Shown piece after piece: positions 43,304 to 52,085 of a stretch of DNA of 64,000 nt. The first letter of the stretch is position 1, and each line of letters begins with the position of its first letter. Under the pieces are notes generated by a model. That model searched no databases and was not told the origin of the DNA. It saw nothing but the letters and a program-made list of their open reading frames with translations. The DNA is from Microbulbifer hainanensis (lineage in GTDB: Bacteria > Pseudomonadota > Gammaproteobacteria > Pseudomonadales > Cellvibrionaceae). The stretch is taken from assembly GCF_014904735.1 (NCBI RefSeq), contig NZ_JACZCR010000008.1:1-64000 (forward strand), read 5' to 3'. Both the position numbers and the translations under genes were made by a program.

Positions 43304-45682
43304 GTGGGCAGACAGAGACCAGAAATTCCGATGCACTGCACAGGCCCGATAAAACCATGCCGGCCTAACCCGTGGCTGGCACTGGGACTGTCAGCTACCG
43401 CATTATTGGCGGCGATCAGCACGCCCGCATGGGCCACCTGTAGCCCCGGCAATATCGGTACGGCCGCCGCGGACACCATCCTCTGCGACGAAGATAACGA
43501 TGCCGAAGGCGCCGATGTGGATGCGCTGGGCGGCGATGACGTCCTGAACCTGAATGGTGGCACGATCGGCAATGTGGACGCCGGCACCGGAGCCGATACC
43601 ATCAACATTCTCGGGGCCGATGTGGAAAACGAGGTCCGCGCCGGCAGCGGCAACGACACCATTATCCTGAATAACCGCGACAGCGATATCGGCGGCTTTG
43701 GCAGCGGCGGTATCGATGCCGGCGAGGGCAACGACACCATCCAGCTTCTGGACGGCCTCGCGTTCTCGGTGCGCGGCGGTGATGGCAACGACGATATCCT
43801 GCTCGACGGCGGCTTCGTATTCAATTTTCTCGATGCCGGCGCCGGCGACGACACCATTTACTGGGACGAGGGACTGGCATTCGACGTACGCGGCGGTGAC
43901 GGTTCCGACACCCTCCGTATTGACGCTTTTGCCTACGACGGCGAGGCCGTGCTCGACGGCGGTGACGACCTGAGTAGCGACGACGGTTATATCGATACAC
44001 TGACGTTTGTGCTCGACCACGAGGTGGACGGCCGCCTGCTGCGCAACTGGGAGCGGATTGTCATCTGGGGAAGCTCCAAGATGATTTTCACAAACTCACT
44101 GTCAGTTGGCGGCGGTGTGGACGGCGATGGTAATGATCTGGGGCTGGATATCCTGTTCGGCGGGCTGGTGCAGTTCCGGCCGCGCAACTTTGTCGTCACC
44201 GGCAATATTGCTGTGGCCGGTACGCTGGATCTCGGCGACGGAGTTTTCGGCAGTCTGACTGTAGCCGCAGACGGGGACGGTAACTTCGGCGACTATATCG
44301 GAAAAAACGGTCGGCTCTGGATCGACACGCTTCTCTACGACGACGCTTCGCCCTCGGATCTGTTGCGAGTATCCGGGGATGTTTCCGGGCAAACCCTGGT
44401 GCGCGTCACCAATCGCGGCGGCATTGGCGCCGAGACAACCGGGGACGGTATCCAGATCGTCGACATCGGTGGCGCCTCTCCCGCGGACGCCTTTGTGCTG
44501 GACGGCGATTTTACGACGCGCGACCGGCAACCGGCGATCATCGGTGGCGCCTACGCCTATACCCTGCACCACAATGGTGTCGCCGATCCGCAGGATGGCG
44601 GCTGGTATCTCCGCTCTACGCTGGACCACCCGCAGTCCGGTATCGACGACGCAATTCGCTGGCAGCCGGGCGCAGTTCTCTACGAAGTCTACCCGCAGGT
44701 TTTGCGCGCGCTGAACCAGCCGGACACATTGCGTCAGCGCGTCGGCAATCGATTCTGGGTCGGTTCCAGTTATGAGGATCAGGGCCGCTGTGACTACATG
44801 ACATCGGTCGAACGCAGCATCGATGGCGGTGGCGCCTGGATCCGGCTGCTGGGTCGTTACGATGAAATGGATCCCACGGCATCCTCCACCAGTGCCAGCT
44901 GGCGGCAGGATTTATACCGACTGCAGCTCGGCGTGGATGTTCCGCTCAACTTCACGGTGCGCGGCACCCAGCCTATCGCCAGCGTGGCGCTGCACTATGG
45001 CGACGCGGAGGCCGATGTAAGGTCTTTCTTTGGCAACAGCAGTATCGATGTCCAACAGTATGGTGTCAGTACCTACCTGACCTGGTATGGAATAGACGGC
45101 AGCTATTTCGATGGGCAACTGCACATCAACTGGTTTGACACCGACCTGGATGCCTACGACCTGCGCCGACTGCCGCAGAGCCGGGATGCACTCGGTTACG
45201 CCCTGTCACTGGAGGGCGGGCGCAGCTTCAAGTTGCGGGGCTATTACTCGGTCACCCCCCAGGCTCAACTGATCTATTCCAGTGAGAATGCGGACAATAT
45301 CACCGATGTGTACGACGTCCGCATGACCGATGCCGACAACAATGCCTTTCGCCTGCGCATTGGAGCCACCTTTGACAGGCGCGTCAGCCAACACAAAACC
45401 AGCCGGCACATGTTCGGCGAAGTGCCGCTGGAAAGAATCAACTTCTATATCACCCCCAGCATTCTGTACAACTTCGGTGAGGACACGAGCGTCACCGTAT
45501 CCGGTGTCACGCTGCGACAGGAAGAGGATGACTGGCGCGGCAAATTAAGCTTCGGTGCCACTTACGATGAGTGTGGGGATCAATGCTCCGTCTACGGGGA
45601 GATCAACGCATCCACCAGCCTGGAAAACTTCGGCGACAGTTCCGGTGGCGGACTGGAATTCGGACTCCGCTTCAAGTGGTAA
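43304..45682 (+). CDS. Autotransporter with RTX-like repeats in the passenger
   Basis: 792-residue type V secreted protein. A long signal (hydrophobic core LALGLSATALLAAIST, cleavage after AWA near 44) is followed by a short passenger. Between residues 91 and 205 there are six Gly/Asp repeats of about 20 residues, such as VDAGTGADTI, VRAGSGNDTI, IDAGEGNDTI, VRGGDGNDDI, LDAGAGDDTI and VRGGDGSDTL. These look like calcium-binding RTX repeats. The C-terminal about 270 residues form a beta-barrel ending GLEFGLRFKW. Start GTG 43304 has AGGAA upstream; an ATG at 43331 is the alternative. Confidence 0.85.
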   Translation: MGRQRPEIPMHCTGPIKPCRPNPWLALGLSATALLAAISTPAWATCSPGNIGTAAADTILCDEDNDAEGADVDALGGDDVLNLNGGTIGNVDAGTGADTINILGADVENEVRAGSGNDTIILNNRDSDIGGFGSGGIDAGEGNDTIQLLDGLAFSVRGGDGNDDILLDGGFVFNFLDAGAGDDTIYWDEGLAFDVRGGDGSDTLRIDAFAYDGEAVLDGGDDLSSDDGYIDTLTFVLDHEVDGRLLRNWERIVIWGSSKMIFTNSLSVGGGVDGDGNDLGLDILFGGLVQFRPRNFVVTGNIAVAGTLDLGDGVFGSLTVAADGDGNFGDYIGKNGRLWIDTLLYDDASPSDLLRVSGDVSGQTLVRVTNRGGIGAETTGDGIQIVDIGGASPADAFVLDGDFTTRDRQPAIIGGAYAYTLHHNGVADPQDGGWYLRSTLDHPQSGIDDAIRWQPGAVLYEVYPQVLRALNQPDTLRQRVGNRFWVGSSYEDQGRCDYMTSVERSIDGGGAWIRLLGRYDEMDPTASSTSASWRQDLYRLQLGVDVPLNFTVRGTQPIASVALHYGDAEADVRSFFGNSSIDVQQYGVSTYLTWYGIDGSYFDGQLHINWFDTDLDAYDLRRLPQSRDALGYALSLEGGRSFKLRGYYSVTPQAQLIYSSENADNITDVYDVRMTDADNNAFRLRIGATFDRRVSQHKTSRHMFGEVPLERINFYITPSILYNFGEDTSVTVSGVTLRQEEDDWRGKLSFGATYDECGDQCSVYGEINASTSLENFGDSSGGGLEFGLRFKW

Positions 45683-45726
45683 ACGCGCGCCTACACCGGC
45701 GCGCGCCCACCCTGTAATGATCAGCT

Positions 45727-46329
45727 CTAGGTTTCGATCGCCTTTTTGTACAGCGATTTTTTTGGCTGCGCGAATACCCGCCGCAACATCGGTTCGAAGA
45801 AGTCCAGTGGCAGTACTTCACCGTCGGCATCAAACGCCGGTGCATCGTACTTGGAAACAAACTCTATCGTGCGCTCGTAGCAGGGGTGCCCCCGGTACTG
45901 CTCACGCAGGTTACGATCCATCCCCAGATACTGGAAAAAGTAATAACCCTGGAAGATAGCGTGGTGCTTGATCATCCAGTGGTTTTCCTCACTGACAAAC
46001 GGCTCCAGTAGTACCGCGGCGACATCCGCATGGTTGTAGCTGCCGAGGGTATCGCCGATATCGTGCAGCAACGCGCAGATCACATATTCCTCATCGCGAC
46101 CGTCGCGGTGGGCCAGTGTCGCCGTCTGCAGACAGTGGGTCAGGCGATCAACCGGGAAACCGCCGCAATCGCCCTCGAGCAGTTTGAAGTGCGCGATGAT
46201 GCGGTCCGGCAATTTCTGCGCAAAGCTACCGAAGGCGTCGGCGATGATTTTCCAGTCTTCCGCGGTGCCGTTTTCCATATGGGAAAACTGTGCCTGCTTT
46301 TCGGCGGTGTCGAGAGTGTCTTGCATCAT
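45727..46329 (-). CDS. HD-domain protein, possible PhnZ/MIOX-like diiron oxygenase
   Basis: 200-residue soluble protein. Metal ligands: His in RLTHCLQTA, the HD pair in CALLHDIGD, His in YNHAD and the IKHHAI stretch, then an Asp in KYDAPAFD. This spacing fits HD hydrolases but also mixed-valent diiron oxygenases such as PhnZ and MIOX, and the DADGEVLPLDFFEPMLRRVF end recalls PhnZ. It follows the class II aldolase gene by 7 bases, so the two are coupled. ATG at 46329, or 46326 one codon on. The reaction is unproven; oxygenase versus phosphohydrolase is open. Confidence 0.82.
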   Translation of the reverse strand: MMQDTLDTAEKQAQFSHMENGTAEDWKIIADAFGSFAQKLPDRIIAHFKLLEGDCGGFPVDRLTHCLQTATLAHRDGRDEEYVICALLHDIGDTLGSYNHADVAAVLLEPFVSEENHWMIKHHAIFQGYYFFQYLGMDRNLREQYRGHPCYERTIEFVSKYDAPAFDADGEVLPLDFFEPMLRRVFAQPKKSLYKKAIET

Positions 46330-46336
46330 CCTGCCC

Positions 46337-47110
46337 TCAATCTCGGTAGCTGGGGTCGATACGGTCGAGCTTGCGCAGCAGGCCGGGCCAGGCGAGCAAA
46401 CCGCCCTGGCTGCTGGTGACCTTGTTGCCCTCGCTCTGAATCTTGTCGATGATCGGCTGCGGTACCGGCGTCAGTGGCCGGTCACCGGCCAGCGCGGCCA
46501 CCTGAATCTCACAGGCGCGCTGCATAATAAACATGAACAGGAATGCATCGGCGACGGTCGGCGCGCAGGTCAACAGGCCGTGGTTGCGCAGGATCATGAA
46601 ATTGGCCGAGCCGAGATCCGCGACCAGTCGGGCCTTCTCGTCATCGCGCACGGCGATGCCCTCGTAATCGTGATAGGCGAGGCTCGACAGCGGGAACAGC
46701 GATTGCTGGGACAGAGGCAGCAGCCCCTCGCTGTGCGCCGCCACCGCGACACCGGCAACGGTATGCGTATGCATCACGCACTGAGCATCGTCGCGCGCCT
46801 CGTGAATAGCACTGTGGATGGTGAAGCCGGCGGGGTTCACCGGGAAGGGGCTATCGTCGACCTTTTCACCATGTACGTCGATCTTGACCAGGCTCGACGC
46901 AGTGATTTCGTCAAACAGGGCCCCGAAAGGGTTGATCAGGAAATGGTGCGCCGGCCCGGGAATTCGTACAGACAGGTGGGTAAAGATCATATCGTCCCAG
47001 CCGTAGTGGGCGATCAGGCGGTAGGCCGCAGCCAGGTCGACCCGCAGCTGCCACTCGGCATCGCTGACTTTGCCCTTCAGGGAAGGCGCGGCATTCGGTT
47101 GTGTCTGCAT
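46337..47110 (-). CDS. Class II aldolase/adducin-family protein
   Basis: 257-residue protein of the AraD/FucA fold. The sites are DDMIFTHLSVRIPG, HTHTVAGVAVAAHSEG with two zinc-binding His, and FMILRNHGLLTCAPTVADA with a third. The known reaction is zinc-dependent aldol cleavage or epimerisation of sugar phosphates, but this longer subgroup is often uncharacterised. It begins the two-gene operon with the HD protein and is divergent from the Crp/Fnr-type gene at 47197 over 86 bases. Substrate unknown. Confidence 0.9.
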   Translation of the reverse strand: MQTQPNAAPSLKGKVSDAEWQLRVDLAAAYRLIAHYGWDDMIFTHLSVRIPGPAHHFLINPFGALFDEITASSLVKIDVHGEKVDDSPFPVNPAGFTIHSAIHEARDDAQCVMHTHTVAGVAVAAHSEGLLPLSQQSLFPLSSLAYHDYEGIAVRDDEKARLVADLGSANFMILRNHGLLTCAPTVADAFLFMFIMQRACEIQVAALAGDRPLTPVPQPIIDKIQSEGNKVTSSQGGLLAWPGLLRKLDRIDPSYRD

Positions 47111-47196
47111 TGTGGTTCTCTCTTATCGTTATCGCGTGCCATTGATTCTAGAAGTCTCGATCGCGGAGAATCTGTCAACTCGTTTACACTTGGCGG

Positions 47197-47889
47197 ATGA
47201 CCGAACTACTACCGATTCTCGACACCTGCCCACTACTGGCTGGGCTACCTGACCAGGCCAAGCGGGATTTGGCCCGCCAGGCCCGCATTCGGCGCTACAG
47301 TGCCGGCGAGGTCATTTACATGGCCGGCTCCATGCAGAGCCAATTGTCGATCGTGGCCGATGGACGCGTGCGCATATGCTCCAGCAATTCCCAGGGCCGC
47401 GAGGCCATACTGGCGATCCTGGACATCGGCGCCTGGATTGGGGACACCGTTTTCTCACCCGGCATGCCGCGGGTCTTCGGAGCGACCTCCCACGACGACT
47501 GCCAGGTGGTCGATATTCCCGGTGACGTGCTGCGCAAACTGATGGCCGAACACCCCGAGTCCTATCCGGTTGCCCTGGACCTGGTGAGCCGCAGGCTGTG
47601 GGCGGCCATGTCAATTATTCAGGATGATGTGCTGCGTGGCACCGAAGCGCGGCTCGCGCGGCGCCTGCTATTCCTCGCGCAGATGCACAATTCGCCCGAA
47701 GACAGCGGCAGCGCCGCCAGCTTCCGCCTGACGAAGGAATTACTCGCAAACATGATGGGCATGACCCGGCAGGGCGTACACCGGGTACTCAAGCATATCG
47801 AGGCGCAGGGCCTGATCGAGTTCGCCTACGGCCGCGTCACCATTCCGGACACCGGGCGCCTGCAGGCCTATGTGGAAAAGCTGGATTGA
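47197..47889 (+). CDS. Crp/Fnr family transcriptional regulator
   Basis: 230-residue regulator: cyclic-nucleotide-like domain (about 20-130; SAGEVIYMAGSMQSQLSIVA, GAWIGDTVFSPG) and C-terminal helix-turn-helix LTKELLANMMGMTRQGVHRV. It lacks the N-terminal Cys cluster of Fnr, so a [4Fe-4S] sensor is not expected; a CooA/Dnr or ligand-free type is possible. It is divergent from the aldolase/HD pair and likely controls it. TTACACT lies just before the ATG but no full promoter is clear. Confidence 0.92.
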   Translation: MTELLPILDTCPLLAGLPDQAKRDLARQARIRRYSAGEVIYMAGSMQSQLSIVADGRVRICSSNSQGREAILAILDIGAWIGDTVFSPGMPRVFGATSHDDCQVVDIPGDVLRKLMAEHPESYPVALDLVSRRLWAAMSIIQDDVLRGTEARLARRLLFLAQMHNSPEDSGSAASFRLTKELLANMMGMTRQGVHRVLKHIEAQGLIEFAYGRVTIPDTGRLQAYVEKLD

Positions 47890-47930
47890 GCCGCCGCCAG
47901 CTCTGCTCGCGGCGACTCCACTGGGAGAAC

Positions 47931-48842
47931 CTAGCTGGCTTCGGAGAGCTTGGACGAGACCGGAACCCCGTCATCTTTACCCGCCGGGATCACACGCCGG
48001 CCGTAGGCGGCCAGCAGGAAACCGATCGGGAACATCAGTACACCGTAGATGGCGGACGGGACCGACATTTCACTGGAATGCAGCAGTGTCAGTGTCACCA
48101 TCAGCCCGAGCGTGCCGTTCTTGATGCCCAGCTCCGTAGCCACCGCCAGAGCCTCCCGGCGGGACAGCCCGATGACACGACTGGAGAACAGGCCGAGAGT
48201 CACACCGGCCAGATTGAGCAGAATCGCCGAGGGACCCGCCTGCGCCATCAGTTCCATAAACCGGTCGCGGATGCCGTAAACCAGGGCAATCACCAGTATT
48301 GCCAGCACCAGACCGCCGAAGATACTTACAACACCTTCAGCGCGATTGGCCAGCCGCGGCAGCCAGGCGCGCACCGCCATGCCGATCACAACCGGCAGCA
48401 GTACGATCAACGACAACATCGCCACGGTTTTGCCAAACGGCAACGCGATTTCCTGCTGCGTGCCCACAAAGGCCCTCAGGGCATAATTGGTAAAAATCGG
48501 CAGGGACATGATTGTGATCATGCTTGCGGACACCGTCAGCACGATTGATAGCGCCACATTACCGCGCGCGAGCAGAGTAAACAGGTTGGAGGTGGTGCCG
48601 CCGGGACAGGCCGCGATGATCACCAGACCGACGGCGATGGACGGCGGCAGGCTGAGTGCCCAGCAGAGTCCGAACGCGATCAGTGGCATGACCAGGATCT
48701 GAGTGACAGTGCCGAAAATCAAACCCGCGGGTTTCACTGTCACTTGATGAAAATCCCTCGCAGTCAGCGTCATGCCGATACCGATCATGATAATAAACAG
48801 CGAGATCGGCAGACCGATCGAGACCAGTGGTCCGGATTCCAT
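47931..48842 (-). CDS. Bile acid:sodium symporter family (BASS) transporter
   Basis: 303-residue protein with nine to ten membrane segments. Signatures are MIGIGMTLTARDFHQV, ACPGGTTSNLFTLLARGN, and LATELGIKNGTLG-type AVATELGIKNGTLGLMV near the C-terminus, as in SBF/BASS proteins that move organic anions with sodium. Bacterial members carry pantoate, pyruvate or other acids. It is convergent with the Crp/Fnr gene, separated by 41 bases. Whether it feeds the aldolase/HD pathway is only a guess. Confidence 0.92.
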   Translation of the reverse strand: MESGPLVSIGLPISLFIIMIGIGMTLTARDFHQVTVKPAGLIFGTVTQILVMPLIAFGLCWALSLPPSIAVGLVIIAACPGGTTSNLFTLLARGNVALSIVLTVSASMITIMSLPIFTNYALRAFVGTQQEIALPFGKTVAMLSLIVLLPVVIGMAVRAWLPRLANRAEGVVSIFGGLVLAILVIALVYGIRDRFMELMAQAGPSAILLNLAGVTLGLFSSRVIGLSRREALAVATELGIKNGTLGLMVTLTLLHSSEMSVPSAIYGVLMFPIGFLLAAYGRRVIPAGKDDGVPVSSKLSEAS

Positions 48843-48981
48843 AGATACCTCCTATTGTTATTATTTCGTATCCTGCGCGGAACATTAGCACAGTAATTTC
48901 GGATTCACCGCCCTTTTTATTTGCTCGCGGCAGTCGTGTTTCCGGTACCATTCGGACTATGAATTTGCGGCGAATTCAGGG

Positions 48982-49896
48982 ATGGCAATACAGAACATAA
49001 AGATAGAGCCGGACCACTGGGCCAATATGCTCTGGTCATTGGCTGCGGTCGATATTGTCCGCGACTGGGAACTGCCATGGCTGCCGGCGGCGCGGCGTGT
49101 CGAACTGAGTCAATATTTCTCCCGCGGGGATATTGCCGCGCGGCTGACGCCGCAGCTGCACGACCAGCTGCGTGCAGCAGACCAACGGGGATCGGCCAGC
49201 CGGCTCGGTGTCTATTTCGAAAACCTGTGGGCCTTTGCGCTTGCCCATCATCCCGACTACCAACTTCTCTATCGCAACCTGCCACTGCGCGCCGACGGCA
49301 GAACACTCGGAGAGCTCGATTTTGTCGTGCGACACCTGCCGAGCGACACTACCGAGCACTGGGAAATTGCGGTCAAATTCTATTTGCAGGTGGACGCCAA
49401 ATATTGGGTCGGGCCGGGGCTGCGCGACCGGCTGGATATCAAGCTCGCCAGAATGCGCGACCACCAGCTTCCGGTCATCCGCACCCCGGCCACCAGCGCG
49501 CTTCTGCAACAACAGGGTATCCATATCGACCGCCAGTGGACGCTGATGCCCGGTCGGCTGTTCCGTCCGCTGACAGCGCCCTCACCAACCCTGGGCGATG
49601 ACATCAACGCAGACTGCGCAGGCTATTGGTGGGCCACTGCGGATCAGTTCTTACATCACTTCGCACCACGCAATCTCCGCTGGGCTGTGATGTCCAAACG
49701 CACCTGGCTGGCACCCCGGCACGGTTCCCTGCCAGACAGCCAGCCCTGCGCCGGGATCGCCGCGCAACTGCGTGCGGAAAACCGGCGCGGCCCCTTCTGT
49801 GTGGCGGGAGTGGACGGCGGCCGGGAACAGAGCCGGGGCTTTATCGTCGCTGACGACTGGTACTCCGCCGCACAGGCCGCTATTTCCTCCACCTGA
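48982..49896 (+). CDS. DUF1853 family protein
   Basis: 304-residue soluble protein matching the DUF1853 pattern: ASRLGVYFENLWAFALAHHP near 73, then RTLGELDFVVRH and HWEIAVKFYLQ, and LKLARMRDHQLPVI-type DIKLARMRDHQLPV. The GELDFVV...EIAVKFYL order resembles a PD-(D/E)xK nuclease core (Asp, then Glu-x-Lys), so a nuclease-like fold is possible; this is inference. It stands alone with ordinary upstream sequence. No established role. Confidence 0.83.
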   Translation: MAIQNIKIEPDHWANMLWSLAAVDIVRDWELPWLPAARRVELSQYFSRGDIAARLTPQLHDQLRAADQRGSASRLGVYFENLWAFALAHHPDYQLLYRNLPLRADGRTLGELDFVVRHLPSDTTEHWEIAVKFYLQVDAKYWVGPGLRDRLDIKLARMRDHQLPVIRTPATSALLQQQGIHIDRQWTLMPGRLFRPLTAPSPTLGDDINADCAGYWWATADQFLHHFAPRNLRWAVMSKRTWLAPRHGSLPDSQPCAGIAAQLRAENRRGPFCVAGVDGGREQSRGFIVADDWYSAAQAAISST

Positions 49897-49998
49897 CAGG
49901 CTCCGGAAAAAGCTGGCCGCACTTCCCTTCACTTGTCCCAAGCCCTGTTCCCGGGGCCGCTATCAGCACCCCAGGGCCCCTGTTTACCCGATTCCCGA

Positions 49999-50026
49999 TT
50001 GACACTGCCAGAATTAGGTTTACAAT
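49999..50026 (+). promoter_or_regulatory. Strong sigma-70 promoter of the GbsR/cydAB unit
   Basis: TTGACA (perfect) with a 16-base spacer and TACAAT (5 of 6). The start point would fall at about 50033, inside the palindrome at 50027-50044. Confidence 0.75.
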
Positions 50027-50044
50027 TTTCAGAAATTTCTGAAA
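50027..50044. promoter_or_regulatory. Perfect 18-base palindrome over the start site
   Basis: TTTCAGAAATTTCTGAAA has no mismatch and covers the expected transcription start 12 bases before the regulator's ATG. MarR/GbsR dimers bind such sites, so autorepression by the adjacent gene is likely. Confidence 0.65.
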
Positions 50045-50056
50045 GCTCAATAAGTA

Positions 50057-50614
50057 ATGAAACTTTCCAGTCAGACACAGGCATTCGTGCTGCACTTCGG
50101 CGAAATGGGCAGTCGCTGGGGGTTCAACCGCACTGTGGGACAGATGTTCGCGCTGATGACGGTCCACTCGGAGCCGCTCAATGCCGACCAGCTGGCGCAG
50201 GCCCTGAAGATCAGCCGCGGCAACGTGAGCATGGGCCTTAAGGAACTGCAGGCCTGGCGCCTGGTGGAGTTGCATCACCAGCCCGGCGATCGCAAGGATT
50301 ACTTCACCGCTGCCGGCACCATCTGGGACCTGGCGCGCACCGTGTTCGAAGAACGCCGCAAGCGCGAACTGGATCCCACCCTGACGCTGCTGCGCCAGCT
50401 GTTGCTGAACGATCCGCAGGACGAAGAAGAGGCCCGGGCCCAGGAGCGCATGCAGGAGGTCTACAGCCTGCTGGAAATGCTGGATCAGTTTGCCAATACC
50501 CTGAGCAAACTGGACGAGAAAGACCTGCTCAAACTGATGAAACTGGGTTCCGGGCTCAGCAAACTGCTGGAACTTAAGGGCAAGGTCACAGGAGGTGGAT
50601 CCAAATCGAAATAG
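50057..50614 (+). CDS. GbsR/MarR-type transcriptional regulator
   Basis: 185-residue winged-helix protein: GEMGSRWGFNRTVGQMFALM start as in GbsR-type MarR relatives, then LNADQLAQALKISRGNVSMG (helix-turn-helix), DRKDYFTAAGTIWDL wing region and a long charged helix (about 100-175). GbsR-type proteins often repress osmolyte or drug-related genes. Here it lies 85 bases before cydA in the same direction, with a strong promoter and palindrome upstream, so it may control the bd oxidase. Its ligand is unknown. Confidence 0.9.
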   Translation: MKLSSQTQAFVLHFGEMGSRWGFNRTVGQMFALMTVHSEPLNADQLAQALKISRGNVSMGLKELQAWRLVELHHQPGDRKDYFTAAGTIWDLARTVFEERRKRELDPTLTLLRQLLLNDPQDEEEARAQERMQEVYSLLEMLDQFANTLSKLDEKDLLKLMKLGSGLSKLLELKGKVTGGGSKSK

Positions 50615-50699
50615 GCCGGCGACCGTCCCGTGCCGCCCCGCACGCGGCACTTACACGGCACAAGGACAGAATTACCGTTTAATCACAGAGGTTTCCCCC

Positions 50700-52085
50700 A
50701 TGCTAGACACTCTGGTCCTGTCGAGGATGCAGTTTGCAGCCAACATCAGCTTTCATATCCTCTTTCCCTCCATCACCATCGCCCTGTGCTGGATTGTGTT
50801 TTTTTTCAAGCTACGCTACGACCAGACCGATAACCCGGTATGGATGCGCGCCTACCGTTTCTGGGTCAAGGTTTTCGCGCTGACTTTCGCGCTCGGCGTG
50901 GTGAGCGGCATCACCATGTCGTTCCAGTTCGGCACCAACTGGCCGGGCTATATGGAAAAGGTCGGCAACGTGGCCGGGCCCTTGCTGGGCTACGAGGTAC
51001 TGACCGCGTTTTTCCTCGAGGCGACATTCCTCGGCATCATGCTTTTCGGTATCAATCGTGTATCCAGCAAAATTCACACGCTCTCGGCACTGATCGTCGC
51101 CATCGGTACGACCATTTCGGCCTTCTGGATCCTGGCGCTGAATTCCTGGATGCAGACGCCGGCAGGCTACGAGGTTATCGACGGTGTCGTGCACCCCACC
51201 GACTGGCTGGCGGTCATCTTCAACCCCTCCTTTCCCTACCGCTTCAGCCACATGCTGCTAGCCTCCGGGCTGACCGCCGCTTTCTTCGTCGCCGGCCTGT
51301 CTGCCTACCGCATCCTCAAGGGAGATACCAAGCAGGCGCCGCGCCTGGCACTGAAAACCGGGCTGGTGCTGGCCGCTGTGCTGGCGCCGCTGCAGGCCTT
51401 CGTCGGCGACCTGCACGGCCTCAACACGCTTGAACACCAGCCGCAGAAAATCGCTGCGATGGAAGGCGTTTGGCACACCGAAAAAGGCGCGCCGCTGCTG
51501 CTGTTTGCGATTCCCGACGAAGAACAGAAAACCAATCACCTGCCAATCGGGCTGCCGCGTATGGCCAGCCTGATCCTGACCCACGACATGGATGGCGAAA
51601 TCCGCGGGCTAAACGAATTCGAAGGCAACCACCCGCCGGTGAAACCGATGTTCTTCGGTTTCCGCATCATGGTCGGTGTGGGCACGCTGATGCTGCTGGT
51701 GTCATGGGCCGGCTGCTACCTGCTGCGCCGGCGCGGCGAACTGCCGCGCTGGATGCTGAAGGTGGTCGTGGGCATGACGTTGTCGGGCTGGGTCGCGCTA
51801 CTGGCGGGCTGGTACGTCACCGAAATGGGACGCCAGCCGTGGCTGGTCACCGGCGTGCTGAAAACCGCCGACGCGGTGACCCCGGTACTGCCGGCCAATG
51901 TGGGCTTTTCCCTGGCCATGTACCTGGTGGTGTACGCCATCCTGATGTGGGCCTATCTCCACACTCTCAAAGTCATGGCACTGAAGTCCGTGAAGGTGGA
52001 AGAATTCGAAACTGCGGAACCCGCCGCCGACGGCAGTCTGGCCAACCCGACCTCCGCTAAACGCCCGCAAGGAGAATACGCATGA
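50700..52085 (+). CDS. cydA: Cytochrome bd-type quinol oxidase subunit I (CioA type)
   Basis: 461-residue inner-membrane haem protein that oxidises ubiquinol and reduces oxygen, cyanide-tolerant in the CioA branch. It shows LSRMQFAANISFHILFPSIT (haem b595/d ligand His), VSGITMSFQFGTNWPGYMEK, the Q-loop motif GRQPWLVTGVLKT and HLHGLNT-type DLHGLNTLEHQPQKIAAMEG. The Q-loop is short, as in CioA. ATG at 50700, with GAGG upstream. It overlaps cydB by 4 bases (ATGA). Confidence 0.95.
   Translation: MLDTLVLSRMQFAANISFHILFPSITIALCWIVFFFKLRYDQTDNPVWMRAYRFWVKVFALTFALGVVSGITMSFQFGTNWPGYMEKVGNVAGPLLGYEVLTAFFLEATFLGIMLFGINRVSSKIHTLSALIVAIGTTISAFWILALNSWMQTPAGYEVIDGVVHPTDWLAVIFNPSFPYRFSHMLLASGLTAAFFVAGLSAYRILKGDTKQAPRLALKTGLVLAAVLAPLQAFVGDLHGLNTLEHQPQKIAAMEGVWHTEKGAPLLLFAIPDEEQKTNHLPIGLPRMASLILTHDMDGEIRGLNEFEGNHPPVKPMFFGFRIMVGVGTLMLLVSWAGCYLLRRRGELPRWMLKVVVGMTLSGWVALLAGWYVTEMGRQPWLVTGVLKTADAVTPVLPANVGFSLAMYLVVYAILMWAYLHTLKVMALKSVKVEEFETAEPAADGSLANPTSAKRPQGEYA

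Noticed and set aside
42465-43358. 297-codon minus-strand frame over OmpW
   Set aside because: Antisense shadow of a clear outer-membrane protein gene.
43690-43920. Repetitive look of 43.5-43.9 kb, considered as a tandem DNA repeat
   Set aside because: The repetition is at protein level (Gly/Asp repeats); the bases are diverged.
46184-47200. 338-codon plus-strand frame over the aldolase and HD genes
   Set aside because: Opposite to two well-recognised genes and without motifs.
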